Positions 36,140 through 44,478 of a DNA stretch of 64,000 nt are shown piece after piece. The translations under genes and the position numbers were made by a program. Position 1 is the stretch's first letter, and each line of letters begins with the position of its first letter. Source of the DNA: Chryseobacterium viscerum. Lineage in GTDB: Bacteria > Bacteroidota > Bacteroidia > Flavobacteriales > Weeksellaceae. The DNA lies in NCBI RefSeq assembly GCF_025949665.1, contig NZ_JAPDFT010000001.1, positions 434,001-498,000 on the forward strand. Direction: 5' to 3'. The notes under the pieces are model-generated. The model made no database searches, was not told the origin of the DNA, and was given only the letters and a program-made list of their open reading frames with translations.

Positions 36140-37434
36140 TGACAACAACATATAAAATAGCGGTTATAGGCCAAGGTTATGTAGGTCTTCCCTTATCTCT
36201 TGAATTTGCAGATCACTATCCTGTCTTTGGATTTGATATTAATACACAGCGTGTTGATCAGCTTAATGAGGGAAAGGATATAACGCTTGAAGCAGATGTT
36301 GATAAATTAAATAACGGACTGAAAAAATATAATGAATCTAATGGCTCCTTAGGCTATAAAGCAACAAGCCAGTTATCTGATATTTCTGAAGCTAATGTAT
36401 TCATTGTAACAGTTCCTACTCCTATTGATAAATATAACGCTCCGGATCTGAATCCATTGATTTCTGCCTCAAAAATGTTGGGAGAAATTATCAAAAAAGG
36501 AGATATCATTATTTATGAATCTACCGTTTTTCCTGGATGTACAGAAGAAGAATGTGTACCTGTTCTTGAAAAATATTCGGGGCTTCAGTTTAATGAAGAC
36601 TTTTTTGTAGGATACTCTCCGGAAAGAATTAATCCGGGAGATAAAATAAATACTCTTACCAGTGTTAAAAAAGTAACTTCAGGCTCTACGGAAGAAATTG
36701 CCGAAGAAGTAGATAGCCTATATAAGAAAATTATTACAGCTGGAACTCATAAAGCACCCAGCATTAAAGTAGCAGAAGCCTCAAAAGCTATTGAAAATGC
36801 ACAAAGAGATGTTAATATTTCTTTTGTAAACGAATTAGCTTTAATTTTTGATAGAGTAGGAATCGATACCAATGATGTACTGGAAGCTGCCGGTACAAAA
36901 TATAACTTTCTTAAATATAAACCAGGATTAGTAGGAGGACATTGTATCTCCGTAGATCCTTATTACCTTGCACACAAGGCAGAGCAGTTAGGATACCATC
37001 CGGATGTTATTTTATCAGGAAGACGTGTAAATGATTCTATTGCAAAGTTCGTTGCAGCTAAAGTAGTAAAGCTTCTTATTGCAAAAGGTGGAGTGATCAA
37101 AAATTCTAATGCCTTAATTTTAGGAGTTACATTCAAAGAAAACTGCCCGGATGTCAGAAATACTAAAGTTGTTGATATTTATAGAGAACTTGCTGATTAC
37201 GGAGTAAATGTAGATATTTACGATCCATGGGCTAGCAAAGAGGAAGTAAAACATGAATATGGAATTGATATTCTGGATGCGCTTCAGGAAGGGAAAAAGT
37301 ATGATTCTTTAGTGATTGCGGTATCTCATAATGAGTTCCTGGAAATGGATCTGGATCAGCTTAAAAAAGAAAATGCTGTGGTTTTTGATACCAAAGCATG
37401 TTTAGACAGAAATCTGGTTGATGCAAGACTGTAA
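36139..37434 (+). CDS. UDP-N-acetylhexosamine 6-dehydrogenase (WbpA/WbpO/TviB family)
   Basis: The enzyme oxidises C6 of UDP-GlcNAc or UDP-GalNAc to the uronic acid with NAD+. The 431 residues have the Rossmann GQGYVGLPLS, VPTPID, ESTVFPGCTEE, and the catalytic Cys near residue 268 in GGHCISVDPYY. It overlaps the wzc stop by one base. Neighbouring WbpE, WbpD and WbpB homologues make a WbpA role on UDP-GlcNAc likely, although the sequence family also contains UDP-GalNAc enzymes. Confidence 0.9.
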   Translation: MTTTYKIAVIGQGYVGLPLSLEFADHYPVFGFDINTQRVDQLNEGKDITLEADVDKLNNGLKKYNESNGSLGYKATSQLSDISEANVFIVTVPTPIDKYNAPDLNPLISASKMLGEIIKKGDIIIYESTVFPGCTEEECVPVLEKYSGLQFNEDFFVGYSPERINPGDKINTLTSVKKVTSGSTEEIAEEVDSLYKKIITAGTHKAPSIKVAEASKAIENAQRDVNISFVNELALIFDRVGIDTNDVLEAAGTKYNFLKYKPGLVGGHCISVDPYYLAHKAEQLGYHPDVILSGRRVNDSIAKFVAAKVVKLLIAKGGVIKNSNALILGVTFKENCPDVRNTKVVDIYRELADYGVNVDIYDPWASKEEVKHEYGIDILDALQEGKKYDSLVIAVSHNEFLEMDLDQLKKENAVVFDTKACLDRNLVDARL

Positions 37435-37440
37435 CAGATC

Positions 37441-38631
37441 ATGAACTATGATATTATAATCATTGGTGCAGGTTTGGTAGGATTGGCTACGGCCTATCAG
37501 ACTAAACTGAAAAATCCTGATTCTAAAATTTTAATTTTGGAAAAAGAAAACGATGTGGCATTGCACCAATCGGGACATAACAGTGGAGTAATCCATAGTG
37601 GGATTTATTATAAACCAGGCAGCCTTAAAGCAAAAAACTGTATCGAAGGTTATAACTCAGTAATTAATTTTGCCGAGAAATACGGAATAAGATATGACCT
37701 TTGCGGCAAAATAATCGTAGCTACTTCACAGGAAGAATTACCTCTCTTGGATAATATTTATAAAAGAGGAGTTGAAAACGGCTTACAGAATTTAAAATAC
37801 CTTTCAAGAGAAGAATTCCGTGAAATAGAACCCCATTGTGAGGGCGTAAAAGCAATCAAAGTTCCACAGACCGGAATTATTGACTATCCGGGAATAGCCA
37901 AAAAAATAAAAGAACTTTTTGAAGAATCAGGAGGAGAAGTAAAATTTAATAGTGAAGTAAAAAACATTATTGATAAAGGATCTGAAATTATTGTAAAGAC
38001 CAATATCTCCGAATTTAAAACCAAAAAGCTTATTTCCTGCGCAGGACTCTATTCTGATAAGATCACCAAAATGACCAACGAAAAAAACGATGTGGTCATT
38101 ATTCCTTTTAGAGGAGAATATTATAAAATTAAGGATGAAAAAAAATATTTGGTAAAACATCTTATTTATCCGGTTCCTGACCCTAGTTTTCCGTTCCTTG
38201 GAGTACATTTTACCAGAATGATTGATGGTAATATAGAAGCTGGCCCCAATGCGGTGCTGGCCTTCAAAAAGGAAGGATACCATTTTTTTGATTTCAATTT
38301 CAACGAAACAATGCAGACCATGCTGTGGCCTGGATTTAGAAAAATTGTAGCGAAATATGGAAAAACAGGAATGGGGGAAATGCATCGTTCACTTTCCAAA
38401 TCCGCGTTTACAAAAGCCCTGCAAAAACTTTTACCGGAAATACAGGAAAATGATCTTGTAGCAGGAGGTTCAGGGGTAAGAGCTCAGGCTTGTGACAGAA
38501 ACGGAGGATTGATTGATGATTTTGATATCGTGAAAAACGGAAACATCATTCACGTTAGAAATGCACCCTCTCCGGCAGCCACTTCCTGCCTTTCTATAGG
38601 AAACAAAATCAGTGAGCTTATCGTGAATTAA
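37441..38631 (+). CDS. lhgO: L-2-hydroxyglutarate oxidase (LhgO family)
   Basis: This 396-residue flavoenzyme oxidises L-2-hydroxyglutarate to 2-oxoglutarate, passing electrons to the quinone pool. It has the FAD motif IIGAGLVGLATAYQ and the family block HQSGHNSGVIHSGIYYKPGS. C-terminal segments include GSGVRAQACDRNG and NAPSPAATSCLSIG. It lies inside the sugar-acid cassette, six bases after the 6-dehydrogenase. WbpB-type dehydrogenases regenerate NAD+ by reducing 2-oxoglutarate to 2-hydroxyglutarate, so LhgO here could close that cycle (inference). Confidence 0.9.
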   Translation: MNYDIIIIGAGLVGLATAYQTKLKNPDSKILILEKENDVALHQSGHNSGVIHSGIYYKPGSLKAKNCIEGYNSVINFAEKYGIRYDLCGKIIVATSQEELPLLDNIYKRGVENGLQNLKYLSREEFREIEPHCEGVKAIKVPQTGIIDYPGIAKKIKELFEESGGEVKFNSEVKNIIDKGSEIIVKTNISEFKTKKLISCAGLYSDKITKMTNEKNDVVIIPFRGEYYKIKDEKKYLVKHLIYPVPDPSFPFLGVHFTRMIDGNIEAGPNAVLAFKKEGYHFFDFNFNETMQTMLWPGFRKIVAKYGKTGMGEMHRSLSKSAFTKALQKLLPEIQENDLVAGGSGVRAQACDRNGGLIDDFDIVKNGNIIHVRNAPSPAATSCLSIGNKISELIVN

Positions 38632-38668
38632 AATATGCACCTCTACGTGCACTCAAAAAACTAAAGAT

Positions 38669-39793
38669 ATGAAAATTCAAATGGTTGATCTTAAAGGTCA
38701 ATACCTGAAAATAAAAGAAGACGTAGATGCCGGTATTCAGGAATGTATAAACAATACAACATTTATTAACGGTCCTGCTGTAAAAGAATTTCAACAGGAT
38801 TTTGAAAAATATTTGGGTGTAAAACATGTGATTCCTTGTGCTAACGGAACGGATGCTCTTCAAATTGCCATGATGGCACTTGATCTGCAGCCTGGTGACG
38901 AAATCATCTGCCCGGCTTTCACTTATGTAGCTACGGCTGAAGTTATTGGTCTTTTAGGATTAAAACCAATAATGGTAGATGTAAACGAAGATACTTTTGA
39001 TATTGAGCTGGAAGATTTACATAAATTCCTGACACCCAATACCAAAGCGATTGTTCCTGTTCATTTATATGGACAAAGTGCCAATATGGAGAAGATTCTT
39101 GAATTTGCAAAAACACACAATCTCTTTGTAATAGAAGATAATGCTCAGGCAATTGGCTCTGATTATACTTTTTCTGATGGAACTGTAAAAAAAACAGGTA
39201 CTATCGGTCATATCGGATGTACTTCATTTTTTCCTTCCAAAAACCTTGGATGTTATGGTGATGGAGGTGCGCTGATAACGAATGATGATGACCTGGCTTC
39301 AAAAATCAGAATGATAGCCAATCATGGTCAGGAAAAGAAATATTACCACAAAGTTTTAGGCTGTAATTCCAGATTAGATACAATTCAGGCAGCCGTTTTA
39401 AAAGTTAAGCTAAAACATCTGGACGAATACTCAGCTGCCAGAAATAGAATGGCAGATTATTATGATGAAAATCTCGCGGATATTGCCGAAGTTCAGACTC
39501 CCAAAAGAGCTGAAAACTCTACCCATGTATTTCATCAGTATACCCTTAGAGTGAAAAATGGGAAAAGAGATGAGCTACAAAAATACTTGGCAGAAAAGAA
39601 TATTCCAAGTATGATATATTATCCTTTACCCCTTTACAGACAAGAGGCTTTTCTTCAATATGTAGAAGAAGGATTTAGTCTTCCTGTTACGGAACAACTT
39701 TGTACTGAAGTGATTTCCATTCCTGTACATACAGAATTTGATCAGGAAGTATTGGATGTTATTGTTACAGAAATCAAGAATTTTTTTAATTAA
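38669..39793 (+). CDS. wbpE: Sugar 3-aminotransferase (WbpE/WlbC-like, DegT family)
   Basis: This PLP enzyme is predicted to aminate the 3-keto group of UDP-3-keto-GlcNAcA using glutamate. The 374-residue protein begins MKIQMVDLKGQY and has NGTDALQIAM, AFTYVATAEV and EDNAQAIG. The PLP lysine is in FFPSKNLGCYGDGGA near residue 190. It is followed after 12 bases by the matching acetyltransferase and then by the 3-dehydrogenase, as expected for a WbpB/E/D set. Confidence 0.9.
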   Translation: MKIQMVDLKGQYLKIKEDVDAGIQECINNTTFINGPAVKEFQQDFEKYLGVKHVIPCANGTDALQIAMMALDLQPGDEIICPAFTYVATAEVIGLLGLKPIMVDVNEDTFDIELEDLHKFLTPNTKAIVPVHLYGQSANMEKILEFAKTHNLFVIEDNAQAIGSDYTFSDGTVKKTGTIGHIGCTSFFPSKNLGCYGDGGALITNDDDLASKIRMIANHGQEKKYYHKVLGCNSRLDTIQAAVLKVKLKHLDEYSAARNRMADYYDENLADIAEVQTPKRAENSTHVFHQYTLRVKNGKRDELQKYLAEKNIPSMIYYPLPLYRQEAFLQYVEEGFSLPVTEQLCTEVISIPVHTEFDQEVLDVIVTEIKNFFN

Positions 39794-39805
39794 TATAAAG
39801 CAGAT

Positions 39806-40378
39806 ATGTCAGATTTTTTTGCACACGAAACAGCTGTTATTGATGAAGGTTGCCAGATAGGGACCGGAACCAAAATTTGGCACTTTTCACACCTTATGAC
39901 CGGCTGCGTTTTGGGAGAAAAATGTAATATCGGACAAAACGTTGTTATTTCTCCAAAAGTAGTTTTAGGAAAGAATGTGAAAGTTCAGAATAATGTTTCT
40001 ATCTATGAAGGGGTAACATGTGATGATGATGTCTTTTTAGGTCCTTCAATGGTTTTTACCAACGTAATAAACCCAAGAAGTGCTGTAAACAGAAAAAATG
40101 AATACCTTAAGACCCATGTTGGGAAAGGTGCATCTATAGGGGCTAATGCAACTATTGTCTGTGGACATAATATAGGCGAGTTTGCTTTTATCGGAGCAGG
40201 AGCTGTGGTCACAAAAGAAGTACCGGATTATGCATTGGTGGTAGGAAACCCTGCCAGACAAATGGGATGGATGAGCGAATTTGGGCAAAGACTTCAGTTT
40301 GATGCAGAAAATATTGCTGTTTGTGAAGAAAGTGGAGAAAAATACAAATTAGAAAATAATAAGGTTTTTAAAATTTAA
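39806..40378 (+). CDS. wbpD: UDP-3-amino sugar N-acetyltransferase (WbpD/WlbB-like)
   Basis: This 190-residue left-handed beta-helix acetyltransferase has hexapeptide repeats throughout and family blocks TKIWHFSHL, IGQNVVISPKV, VFTNVINPRS and GNPARQMGWMSEFG. It is predicted to acetylate the 3-amino group with acetyl-CoA, giving UDP-GlcNAc(3NAc)A. It is tightly packed between the wbpE and wbpB homologues. Confidence 0.93.
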   Translation: MSDFFAHETAVIDEGCQIGTGTKIWHFSHLMTGCVLGEKCNIGQNVVISPKVVLGKNVKVQNNVSIYEGVTCDDDVFLGPSMVFTNVINPRSAVNRKNEYLKTHVGKGASIGANATIVCGHNIGEFAFIGAGAVVTKEVPDYALVVGNPARQMGWMSEFGQRLQFDAENIAVCEESGEKYKLENNKVFKI

Positions 40379-40388
40379 AAACATACAA

Positions 40389-41399
40389 ATGACTGAAAAA
40401 ATAAAATTTGCAGTAGTTGGCTGCGGGCATATCGGAAAAAGACATGCCGAAATGATCTCAAGAAATGAGGAATGTGAACTGGTAGGATTAATTGATGTTA
40501 AAGATAAATCTGTACTGGGCATTGAAAATTATAAAGTTCCTTTTTTTGCTTCATTAGATGAGTTTCTGGCTTCAGGAATTGAAGTGGATGTTATTAATAT
40601 CGCTTCTCCAAACGGATTCCATTTTGAACAGTCTTATAAAGTGATAGATGCAGGAAAGCACGTTGTGGTAGAAAAACCCATGGCTCTGAAAAAACAACAT
40701 GCTGAAAAGCTTATTTTTCAGGCGCTGCACAAGCATAAACAAGTTTTTGCAGTGATGCAAAACAGATACTCACCACCTTCTGCATGGGTAAAAGAAATGG
40801 TAGAGAGCGGAAAACTTGGGAAAATATTTATGGTTCAGCTTAATTGCTACTGGAATCGTGATGACCGATATTATAAACCGGAATCTTGGCATGGAAAGAA
40901 AGATCTGGATGGAGGAACCTTATTTACACAGTTTTCTCACTTTATAGATATCATGTACTGGCTGTTCGGTGATATTACCAATATTCAGGCAAAATTTGCA
41001 GATTTTAATCATGAAACTCTTACAGATTTTGAAGATTCAGGTTTCGTTAGTTTTGATTTTGTAGACGGAGGAATGGGTTCCTTAAATTATTCTACTTCAG
41101 TCTGGAATCAGAACCTTGAAAGTTCTATGACAATTATCGCAGAAAATGGATCTGTGAAGATTGGCGGACAATACATGGACAAAGTGGAAGTTTGTAATAT
41201 AAAAGACTATGTAATGCCGGAATTAGCTCCAACAAACCCTGGAAATGATTATGGTGCTTATAAAGGATCTGCAGCCAATCACCATTTTATCATTGAAAAC
41301 GTTGTAGATGTATTAAAAGGAAGAAATACTATTACTACAAATGCTTTGGAAGGATTGAAAGTGGTGGATATTATTGAGAGAATATATGATAGAAAGTAG
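40389..41399 (+). CDS. wbpB: UDP-GlcNAcA 3-dehydrogenase (WbpB/WlbA-like, Gfo/Idh/MocA family)
   Basis: The enzyme oxidises C3 of UDP-GlcNAcA with tightly bound NAD+. In studied homologues the NADH is re-oxidised by 2-oxoglutarate. The 336 residues carry the Rossmann VVGCGHIGKRH, the catalytic EKPMAL (Lys near 96), and the diagnostic NRYSPPSAWVKEM and NCYWNRDDRYY segments. It ends the sugar-acid module. A gene relic follows directly, marking the edge of the variable core. Confidence 0.92.
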   Translation: MTEKIKFAVVGCGHIGKRHAEMISRNEECELVGLIDVKDKSVLGIENYKVPFFASLDEFLASGIEVDVINIASPNGFHFEQSYKVIDAGKHVVVEKPMALKKQHAEKLIFQALHKHKQVFAVMQNRYSPPSAWVKEMVESGKLGKIFMVQLNCYWNRDDRYYKPESWHGKKDLDGGTLFTQFSHFIDIMYWLFGDITNIQAKFADFNHETLTDFEDSGFVSFDFVDGGMGSLNYSTSVWNQNLESSMTIIAENGSVKIGGQYMDKVEVCNIKDYVMPELAPTNPGNDYGAYKGSAANHHFIIENVVDVLKGRNTITTNALEGLKVVDIIERIYDRK

Positions 41400-41403
41400 G
41401 AAG

Positions 41404-41490
41404 TTTTCATTACTTTGGCATAATGATGAATTTGAGAATGAAAAAAGAAAGAACTATACTGTCAGATCCTTGAATTTTGTTCAATTCTGA
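41404..41490 (+). pseudogene. Relic of a polysaccharide deacetylase-like gene (3' end only)
   Basis: The frame reads FSLLWHNDEFENEK and continues to a TGA at 41488-41490, with no start codon. LWHND is also found at the C-terminus of the intact deacetylase-like protein encoded at 44479-45831 (FIILWHNDRVF), and 16 bases (ACTTTGGCATAATGAT) are identical between the two. The fragment follows the wbpB stop immediately and precedes the AT-rich variable core. It looks like the tail of a former gene left by recombination. Confidence 0.65.
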
Positions 41491-41506
41491 ATAATGAAAA
41501 GCAAAT

Positions 41507-42574
41507 ATGAGAATTTTAATAACGGAAGCAAATTATAAAAACTCTATAGCGCTACAGAGGGAATTACATAGAGAAAATAGGCACCAAGTTTTTGCTATGG
41601 ATAAAGAATCTGTTTTTTTTGCTAAAAGATTTGGTTATTGTAAAGATTATATTGTCGGGGATTTGGAAAAATCAGTCAAACAGATTAACCCCGAATTTAT
41701 AATTCCTGTAGGGAGCGATGCTGTAAAGATATGCTCTGAAAAATATAGAGAATTATGTTTAATACCTACAAAAGAGAGTCTTGAAATAGCACTAAATAAA
41801 GATAAAATGCTAATTTTGAATTCTCTTAGCGATGTAAATTATCCTGAATGTAAATTATTTTCAAATCTGGAGGAATTAAGGCTATATAGTAGAGATAAGA
41901 ATTGTGTTGTTAAATCAAGCAATGAAAGCTTAGCCAAATTTGATCCGTTATATGTAAAATTAGGTTCTGAATCCGAATTTAAAAAAATAGAAAAATACTT
42001 GTCAGGGGGAGTAAAACTATTAATGCAGGAGCAGGTATCAGGAGTAGGCAGAGGTTTTTTTTGTATTGCTAAAGAAGGTAAAATCATTAGCTATTATATG
42101 CACCAGCGTATTAGAGAAATACCAATTACCGGGGGATCTAGTACAGCTGCCAAGTCTATTTTTTGTGAAAAAATGTTTAACATATCTAAACAAATTATAG
42201 AATATTTAAATTGGTCCGGCCCATTAATGATTGAGTATAAATATGATGAGACGAAACAACAATATTATTTAATAGAGCTAAATCCCAAATTTTGGGGTTC
42301 ATTAGATTTATCTTATGCAGTAGGACTCAATTTTGGAAAAACTTTGATTGAAGCTTATTCAAATAACATAGAAGAACAAACTGAAAAAAAATATGAAGTA
42401 GAAAAAAAATTCTTTTGGGTTTTAGACGGAGATCTTTTGGTTTTACTTAAAACAGGAAAACTGCATAAAATAAAAGAATATTTTTATAAGGACTCTTATA
42501 CGAACTTGTTTGAAAACTTTTTCGTTGATTCAATCAAATTAATATGGACCATAAAGAAAATTTTCTCAAAGTAA
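41507..42574 (+). CDS. ATP-grasp enzyme
   Basis: This 355-residue cytoplasmic protein has the CarB-like arrangement: an N-terminal pre-ATP domain (MRILITEANYKN, FIIPVGSD), then the ATP-grasp core with YVKLGSES, QEQVSGVGRGFF and a metal-binding YYLIELNPKFWGS. ATP-grasp enzymes join a carboxylate to an amine or thiol through an acyl phosphate. In this locus it might attach an amino acid or amine to a sugar acid, but the substrate is unknown. The next gene (PHP domain) begins six bases after it. The gene is very AT-rich. Confidence 0.88.
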   Translation: MRILITEANYKNSIALQRELHRENRHQVFAMDKESVFFAKRFGYCKDYIVGDLEKSVKQINPEFIIPVGSDAVKICSEKYRELCLIPTKESLEIALNKDKMLILNSLSDVNYPECKLFSNLEELRLYSRDKNCVVKSSNESLAKFDPLYVKLGSESEFKKIEKYLSGGVKLLMQEQVSGVGRGFFCIAKEGKIISYYMHQRIREIPITGGSSTAAKSIFCEKMFNISKQIIEYLNWSGPLMIEYKYDETKQQYYLIELNPKFWGSLDLSYAVGLNFGKTLIEAYSNNIEEQTEKKYEVEKKFFWVLDGDLLVLLKTGKLHKIKEYFYKDSYTNLFENFFVDSIKLIWTIKKIFSK

Positions 42575-42579
42575 ATAAA

Positions 42580-43287
42580 ATGAAAAAGGGAATTTTCCAT
42601 TTTCACAGTACCTATTCCTATGATGGAATAAATACGATTGAAAAAATAGTTAAAACAATAAGAGATAAAAAACTTGATTTTGTTGTTTTAACTGATCATG
42701 AGACCATAGAAGGGAGTTTAGAACTTCAAAGAAAAGTAAAAGAACTAAATCTGAATGTAGAGATTCCTACTGCTGCGGAATATAAAACTGATCGGGGAGA
42801 TGTTATAGCATTAAATGTAAAGAATGAAATTACAGATATGACATGGCAGGAGTTTTATAAAAGTGCAAAAGAACAAAATGCCATCTTGATTTTACCTCAT
42901 CCATATGATGGGCACACCCAAATAGAAGAACTGGCACAAGCTGTTGATGTGATAGAAGTATTTAACGCCAGATCATCAGTCATTAATAACTACAAGTCTT
43001 ATCTGTTGTCTCTAAAATATAAAAAACCCGTAATCTGGAGCTCTGATTCTCATATTCCTCAAACTCTTTTAAATGTAGTGGTAGGATATGAAAAAAAAGA
43101 TTTGAAATTTCATGAAGCATTAACGAATGGCGAAATTGCCCCATTATTTCTTAAAAAAAGTTCAGTATCAGATATTTTTTTATCACAACTTAAAAAAGCG
43201 TATGTGAACAAAAATTTTAAATTGTTTATATATACTGTATATAAAAATCTTTTTAAGAGAACTAAAGAAGATTATTTAAATTTATGA
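42580..43287 (+). CDS. PHP-domain metal-dependent hydrolase
   Basis: This is a 235-residue protein with the PHP metal-binding pattern: HFHSTYSYDG (residues 4-13), LTDHETIEG, LPHPYDGH and SSDSHIPQ. It is a predicted phosphoesterase-like hydrolase. The ATG at 42580 follows the ATP-grasp stop and gives a clean start at the first PHP motif. The longer frame from 42544 would overlap the ATP-grasp gene. Its end overlaps the flippase start by four bases (ATGA), so ATP-grasp, PHP and flippase are tightly coupled. Confidence 0.88.
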   Translation: MKKGIFHFHSTYSYDGINTIEKIVKTIRDKKLDFVVLTDHETIEGSLELQRKVKELNLNVEIPTAAEYKTDRGDVIALNVKNEITDMTWQEFYKSAKEQNAILILPHPYDGHTQIEELAQAVDVIEVFNARSSVINNYKSYLLSLKYKKPVIWSSDSHIPQTLLNVVVGYEKKDLKFHEALTNGEIAPLFLKKSSVSDIFLSQLKKAYVNKNFKLFIYTVYKNLFKRTKEDYLNL

Positions 43288-44465
43288 AAAGAAAAATAAT
43301 ATCTTTTTTAGGTAGCAATATATTATCTCAATTAATATTACTGATTGCAGTTCCATTAACCGGAAGAATTTATTCTGATTACGAAATTGGAGTACTTTCC
43401 TTTATTTTATCAATTTCAGCCCCATTAGCGTACTTTTATACTTTGTCCTACAACAAAGCAATTATGTTACCAGCAAAGAACGAAGAATATAGTATGCTAT
43501 ATGCTGTTTCCATTTTTTTAAGTATAACCATCTCATTAATTTCCTTTTTCGTTATACTTATTTCAATGTTATTTTTTGATATAGATTCCTATTTTTTAAT
43601 TGTACCATTGGTAGCATTTAGTCAATCTTTATATAGTGCATCAAAAGATATTCTTATAAAAAAAGGGTTGTTGAATATTGTCAGTAAATCAATGATACTA
43701 AACTCTGTGTTTGCAGTTATCATTATACTTTCTGGTTATTATATAAAATTATCATACTGGGTTTTGATATTATCTTATGTGATACCTAATTTTTTGGCGA
43801 CTATATTTATATTGTTTTATCTCAAAATACAAAGAAGAAATTTTGTTTACAAAGAGTTCTACAATATTATAATTAAATATAAATCCTTTCCGTTGCATCA
43901 GATGCCTGCTTATTTTATTAATACTTTTAATGCAGAGCTACCTAGTTTCTTTATAAAACATTATTTTGGAGAAGCTATTTTGGGGAATTATTTTATGGCT
44001 TCCAAAATTGTGAATAAACCACTAAGTTTAATATCTGAAAGTTTAAATGGGTTGATATACAAGGATTTGTCAGAAACCAATAAAGCGAAACTCAATAAGA
44101 AAATGAATACCTATGTTGGGTTATTATTTTTGGTTTCCCTACTATTTGCTATTGTATATTTAATTTTTGGGGAATATTTTTTCTCTTTATTTTTTGATAT
44201 TAATAAATGGAGAAAGGCATTTGATATGAGTAAAATAATAATTTTCACGACTGTTATTTCATCGTCTTTTTCTCATTATTCAAGTGGTGTATTGGTTAAA
44301 AGGAAGAATAAAATTTTCCTCGTTTGGGAGGTAATTACCACTTTGGTTTTGTTTGTTTCATTTTTTTTAGGAAAGAGCTCCACAATAGATTTCTTTATAT
44401 GGATTTATGTGGGAGTAATTTTATTTAGATATTTATTACTTTCTTTACTATTTAATAAATCTTGA
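43284..44465 (+). CDS. wzx: Polysaccharide repeat-unit flippase (Wzx-like)
   Basis: This 393-residue polytopic protein has about twelve hydrophobic segments, of the Wzx/MATE-like superfamily. The N-terminus (KRKIISFLGSNILSQLILL) and the following GRIYSDYEIGVLSF are typical. It would flip undecaprenyl-linked repeat units to the periplasm. It is slightly shorter than many Wzx proteins. It is very AT-rich, as expected for the serotype-specific core. Confidence 0.88.
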   Translation: MKRKIISFLGSNILSQLILLIAVPLTGRIYSDYEIGVLSFILSISAPLAYFYTLSYNKAIMLPAKNEEYSMLYAVSIFLSITISLISFFVILISMLFFDIDSYFLIVPLVAFSQSLYSASKDILIKKGLLNIVSKSMILNSVFAVIIILSGYYIKLSYWVLILSYVIPNFLATIFILFYLKIQRRNFVYKEFYNIIIKYKSFPLHQMPAYFINTFNAELPSFFIKHYFGEAILGNYFMASKIVNKPLSLISESLNGLIYKDLSETNKAKLNKKMNTYVGLLFLVSLLFAIVYLIFGEYFFSLFFDINKWRKAFDMSKIIIFTTVISSSFSHYSSGVLVKRKNKIFLVWEVITTLVLFVSFFLGKSSTIDFFIWIYVGVILFRYLLLSLLFNKS

Positions 44466-44478
44466 TTTTTTTGTTGCC

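Noticed and set aside
37927..38385. 152-codon open frame on the minus strand
   Set aside because: It lies fully inside the well-supported lhgO gene, has a Phe/Lys/Ile-rich composition typical of an antisense shadow, and has no recognisable domain.
36139..41399. Complete pathway to UDP-ManNAc(3NAc)A
   Set aside because: No WbpI-type 2-epimerase gene is visible, so only the gluco-configured product is supported.
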